64,000 nucleotides of DNA from Ornithinicoccus halotolerans (GTDB lineage: Bacteria > Actinomycetota > Actinomycetes > Actinomycetales > Dermatophilaceae), in assembly GCF_009602535.1 (NCBI RefSeq), contig NZ_WIQI01000007.1:1-64000 (forward strand), in the 5' to 3' direction. Made by a program: the position numbers and the translations under genes. The notes under the pieces were generated by a model. That model did not search any database. It was not told the DNA's origin and saw nothing but the letters and a program-made list of their open reading frames with translations. The stretch's first letter is position 1, and every line of letters begins with the position of its first letter. Shown in pieces: positions 61,873 through 64,000 of this stretch.

Positions 61873-62205
61873 CTAGGGCACCGGCTGGGCCATCGCCGGG
61901 TTGATGAGGAGAATCACCAGCAGGTAGAGCGCGACGGCGAGCGCCAGCACTACCGCCACTCGGCGGCCCTTCCCCACCAGCGCTGCCCGCAGCGCGGCAC
62001 CGGCGGCGAGGAGAGCCAGCACCAAACCGGGAACCGCCCAAGGCGCGACCAGCTGCAGGTCTCGGCCCTCGGCGTTCCCGCCCACACCGGCGACCATGCT
62101 GCCCAAGATGGCCACGCCGAAAGCGGCCACCACGAAGGCCACCCAGGGGACGAGCCGCCCCAGCCTCACCCACCCGTCGAGTTCGGTGCTGCCCCTTGTC
62201 ATCAT
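61873..62205 (-). CDS. Small three-helix membrane protein of unknown function
   Basis: This 110-aa protein starts at the first of two tandem ATG codons (62205 or 62202). It has three hydrophobic segments: about 19-42 (VPWVAFVVAAFGVAILGSMV), 52-76 and 82-102. No charged or cysteine motif stands out and I recognise no family. It lies alone, 249 bp from the next gene. Confidence 0.55.
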   Translation of the reverse strand: MMTRGSTELDGWVRLGRLVPWVAFVVAAFGVAILGSMVAGVGGNAEGRDLQLVAPWAVPGLVLALLAAGAALRAALVGKGRRVAVVLALAVALYLLVILLINPAMAQPVP

Positions 62206-62454
62206 GCGATCGCCTCCAGCGCATCTCGCCAGGTAGGCCCGCTCCGGACGCAGGCGGCCTGACCCTGTGACGCCGCCGGCGAGCGCCCGGTTCCAGCCGC
62301 GGACGTCGGCCTAGTCAGGGTTTGGCCCGCTCAGCCATGTGTCCGCGGTGCCGCCCTGCCTGTCCGTCTGGACGGCGAACAGCTCTCTGTCGACCTCGAG
62401 CGTGACGGACCCAGCGAGAGGCCAGGATCCCTGCTGGTGACACCCTCGGTTTGC

Positions 62455-63645
62455 CTACCGGAAGGCGGCCTGGCCGGTCAGTGCCTGGCCGACGACGAGG
62501 GCGTGCATCTCCTCGGTCCCCTCGTAGGTGAGCACCGACTCCAGGTTGTTGGCGTGCCGCATGACCGGGTACTCCGCCGAGATGCCGTTGGCTCCCAGCA
62601 CGGTGCGCGCGGTGCGGCAGATCTCGATGGCCTTCGACACGTTGTTGAGCTTGCCCACGCTGACCTGGTCCGAGCGCAGGCCGTCGCGGTCCTTGAGCCG
62701 GCCCAGGTGGAGCGCCAGCAGCGTGCCGGTCACGAGCTCACCGTTCAGCTGCGCCAGCTTGTGCTGGGTGAGCTGGAAGCCGGCGATCGGACGGCCGAAC
62801 TGCACCCGCTGCTGGGAGTACTCCAGCGCCGCCTGGAAGGCACTGCGGGCAGCTCCCATCGACCCCCAGATGATCCCGTAGCGGGCCTCGTTCAGGCACG
62901 ACAGCGGTCCCTTCAGCCCGCGCACCTCCGGCAGCACCGCGTCCGCCGGGAGTCGGACGCTCTCCAGCACCAGCTCGCTGGTCACCGAGGCACGCAGCGA
63001 CATCTTCCCGGTGATCTCCGGTGCCGAGAACCCCGGGGCGTCGGTCGGCACCACGAACCCACGGATCCCGCCGTGCTCCTCCCCCGCGTTGGCCCACACC
63101 ACGGCGACGTCGGCGATCGAGCCGTTGGTGATCCACATCTTCGACCCGTCCAGCACCCAGTCATCGCCGTCCCGCCGTGCCCGGGTGCGCATGCCGCCCG
63201 GGTCCGAGCCGTGGTCCGGCTCGGTGAGGCCGAAGCAGCCGATCGCCTCCCCGGTGGCCATGGCGGGCAGCCACTGCTGCTTCTGCTCCTCCGAGCCCCA
63301 CCGCCAGATCGCGAACATCGCCAGGGAGCCCTGCACCGACACCAGCGACCGGATCCCGGAGTCGGAGGCCTCCAGCTCCAGGCACGCCAGCCCGTAGTCG
63401 ACGGCCGACATCCCCGCGCAGCCGTACCCCTCCAGGTGCATCCCCAGCAGGCCGACGGCGCCGAGCTCCTTGGCCAGCTCGCGCGCCGGCAGCCGGCCGT
63501 CCTCGTACCACTGCGCGACGTAGGGGTCGACCGACCGCTCGCAGGCGGTGCGCACCGCCTGCCGCACCGCCTTCTCGTCGTCGGTGAGGACCCCGTCGAT
63601 GTCGACCAGGTCCAGGGGCCGGGGCGTGCTTCGGTTGCTCTTCAT
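62455..63645 (-). CDS. Acyl-CoA dehydrogenase, glutaryl-CoA dehydrogenase type
   Basis: This 396-aa flavoenzyme starts at ATG 63645 (GAGAGG upstream); ATG 63687 would add 14 residues. Motifs: CFGLTEPDHGSDPGGMRTRA (FAD/substrate loop, about 145-164), WITNGSIADVAVVWA, and the catalytic Glu in YEGTEEMHALVVGQ (about 373). RSLVSVQGSLAMFAIWRWG and ARYGIIWGSMGAARSAFQ are characteristic of glutaryl-CoA dehydrogenases, which decarboxylate glutaryl-CoA to crotonyl-CoA in lysine and tryptophan catabolism. The gene order does not confirm that pathway here. Confidence 0.85.
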   Translation of the reverse strand: MKSNRSTPRPLDLVDIDGVLTDDEKAVRQAVRTACERSVDPYVAQWYEDGRLPARELAKELGAVGLLGMHLEGYGCAGMSAVDYGLACLELEASDSGIRSLVSVQGSLAMFAIWRWGSEEQKQQWLPAMATGEAIGCFGLTEPDHGSDPGGMRTRARRDGDDWVLDGSKMWITNGSIADVAVVWANAGEEHGGIRGFVVPTDAPGFSAPEITGKMSLRASVTSELVLESVRLPADAVLPEVRGLKGPLSCLNEARYGIIWGSMGAARSAFQAALEYSQQRVQFGRPIAGFQLTQHKLAQLNGELVTGTLLALHLGRLKDRDGLRSDQVSVGKLNNVSKAIEICRTARTVLGANGISAEYPVMRHANNLESVLTYEGTEEMHALVVGQALTGQAAFR

Positions 63646-63767
63646 GGCCTCTCGCGTCCGCTCGTGGGCTCGGTGACGTGCTGCCATGACAGCACGGCCA
63701 GCTGCGCCCTGCCCGGCGGGGTAGCGGCCAGCGCGCCCGAGCGGCGACCGGTCCGGTGAGCCCGCCG

Positions 63768-64000
63768 CTACAGCGTGCTGTCGACGACGACCGCGTCCTG
63801 CCGGGCGACCAGGTCGGGCGCCAGCTCGATGCCGTGTCCCGGCGCGTCGCTGGGGGTGATGGTGCCGTCCTCGATGACCGGCAGCTGCACCACCAGGTCG
63901 CGGTACCAGGAGGTGTAGAACGCCCGCACCGTCTCCTGGATGAAGCCGTTGGCGAAGTGGGCCGACAGGTGCGCCGAGGTGGCCAGCACCACCGGTCCGG
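63768..64000 (-). CDS. Mandelate racemase/muconate lactonising enzyme family, C-terminal part (5' end outside window)
   Basis: The gene runs off the right edge; only about 77 codons are visible. VLATSAHLSAHFANGFIQET, then VIEDGTITPSDAPGHGIELA, is the typical C-terminal barrel end and capping loop of enolase-superfamily sugar-acid dehydratases (consensus DGxxxxPxxPGLGIE). It is the second such enzyme in the window. The stop TAG is followed by CGGC. Confidence 0.8.
   Translation of the reverse strand, partial: GPVVLATSAHLSAHFANGFIQETVRAFYTSWYRDLVVQLPVIEDGTITPSDAPGHGIELAPDLVARQDAVVVDSTL

Noticed and set aside
78-63771. GTAGCGGC as a KOPS (FtsK-orienting) sequence
   Set aside because: The 14:14 strand distribution shows no polarity in this window, unlike KOPS motifs.

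Overview
The window is high-GC (about 70-73 percent by eye), densely coding DNA with many GTG starts and 4-bp start/stop overlaps. It encodes an F420-dependent glucose-6-phosphate dehydrogenase, another F420/FMN luciferase-like oxidoreductase, a DUF1918 protein and an ECF42 sigma factor with its DGPF partner. These point to a free-living actinobacterium. A member of Geodermatophilaceae (Blastococcus, Geodermatophilus, Modestobacter) is my best guess, as inference only. I see no rRNA, tRNA or CRISPR array.

Layout. 0-8 kb: a recC-recB-recD operon (recC cut by the window edge) for double-strand break processing. 8-15.5 kb: mixed housekeeping and accessory genes: a membrane protein, a divergent LysR/MFS pair, a small HesB-like protein, an EamA exporter, a cytochrome P450, an acetyltransferase and a luciferase-like oxidoreductase. 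15.7-26.8 kb: a catabolic island. One arm (minus strand) is a TRAP transporter joined to a class V aminotransferase-fold enzyme and a creatininase-family amidohydrolase. The opposite arm is an M20 amidohydrolase, a GntR/UTRA regulator, RidA and a D-threonine aldolase/D-serine dehydratase-like enzyme. A DapA-like aldolase/lyase and a threonine dehydratase-like enzyme flank it. Two palindromic sites lie between the arms. The island ends at a broken IS3-family remnant.

27-38.5 kb: a cold-shock/DUF1294 protein, a large FAD/Fe-S/CCG D-2-hydroxyacid dehydrogenase, a NarL-type two-component system with a membrane protein downstream, a DGPF/ECF42 sigma pair with a matching candidate autoregulated promoter, and a sugar/acid-binding lipoprotein followed by a D-tartrate dehydratase-like enolase-superfamily enzyme. 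38.5-50.3 kb: two CPA1-type antiporters on either side of a YbdK-type carboxylate-amine ligase, a serine hydrolase, a thiolase, F420-dependent glucose-6-phosphate dehydrogenase, and an OmpR/histidine kinase pair whose kinase is fused to a DUF4173-like membrane module.

50.3-62.2 kb looks accessory and partly decayed: an unassigned beta-rich protein, an alpha/beta hydrolase, a zinc-ribbon protein, a purple-acid-phosphatase-like enzyme, an acetyltransferase pseudogene, a lone SNF2 ATPase, a contractile-tail sheath protein fused to a fragment of a phage-tail/eCIS AAA+ ATPase without Walker A, and a membrane-anchored sugar-lactone-oxidase-like flavoprotein. 62.4-64 kb: glutaryl-CoA dehydrogenase and the C-terminus of a mandelate racemase-family enzyme cut by the window edge.
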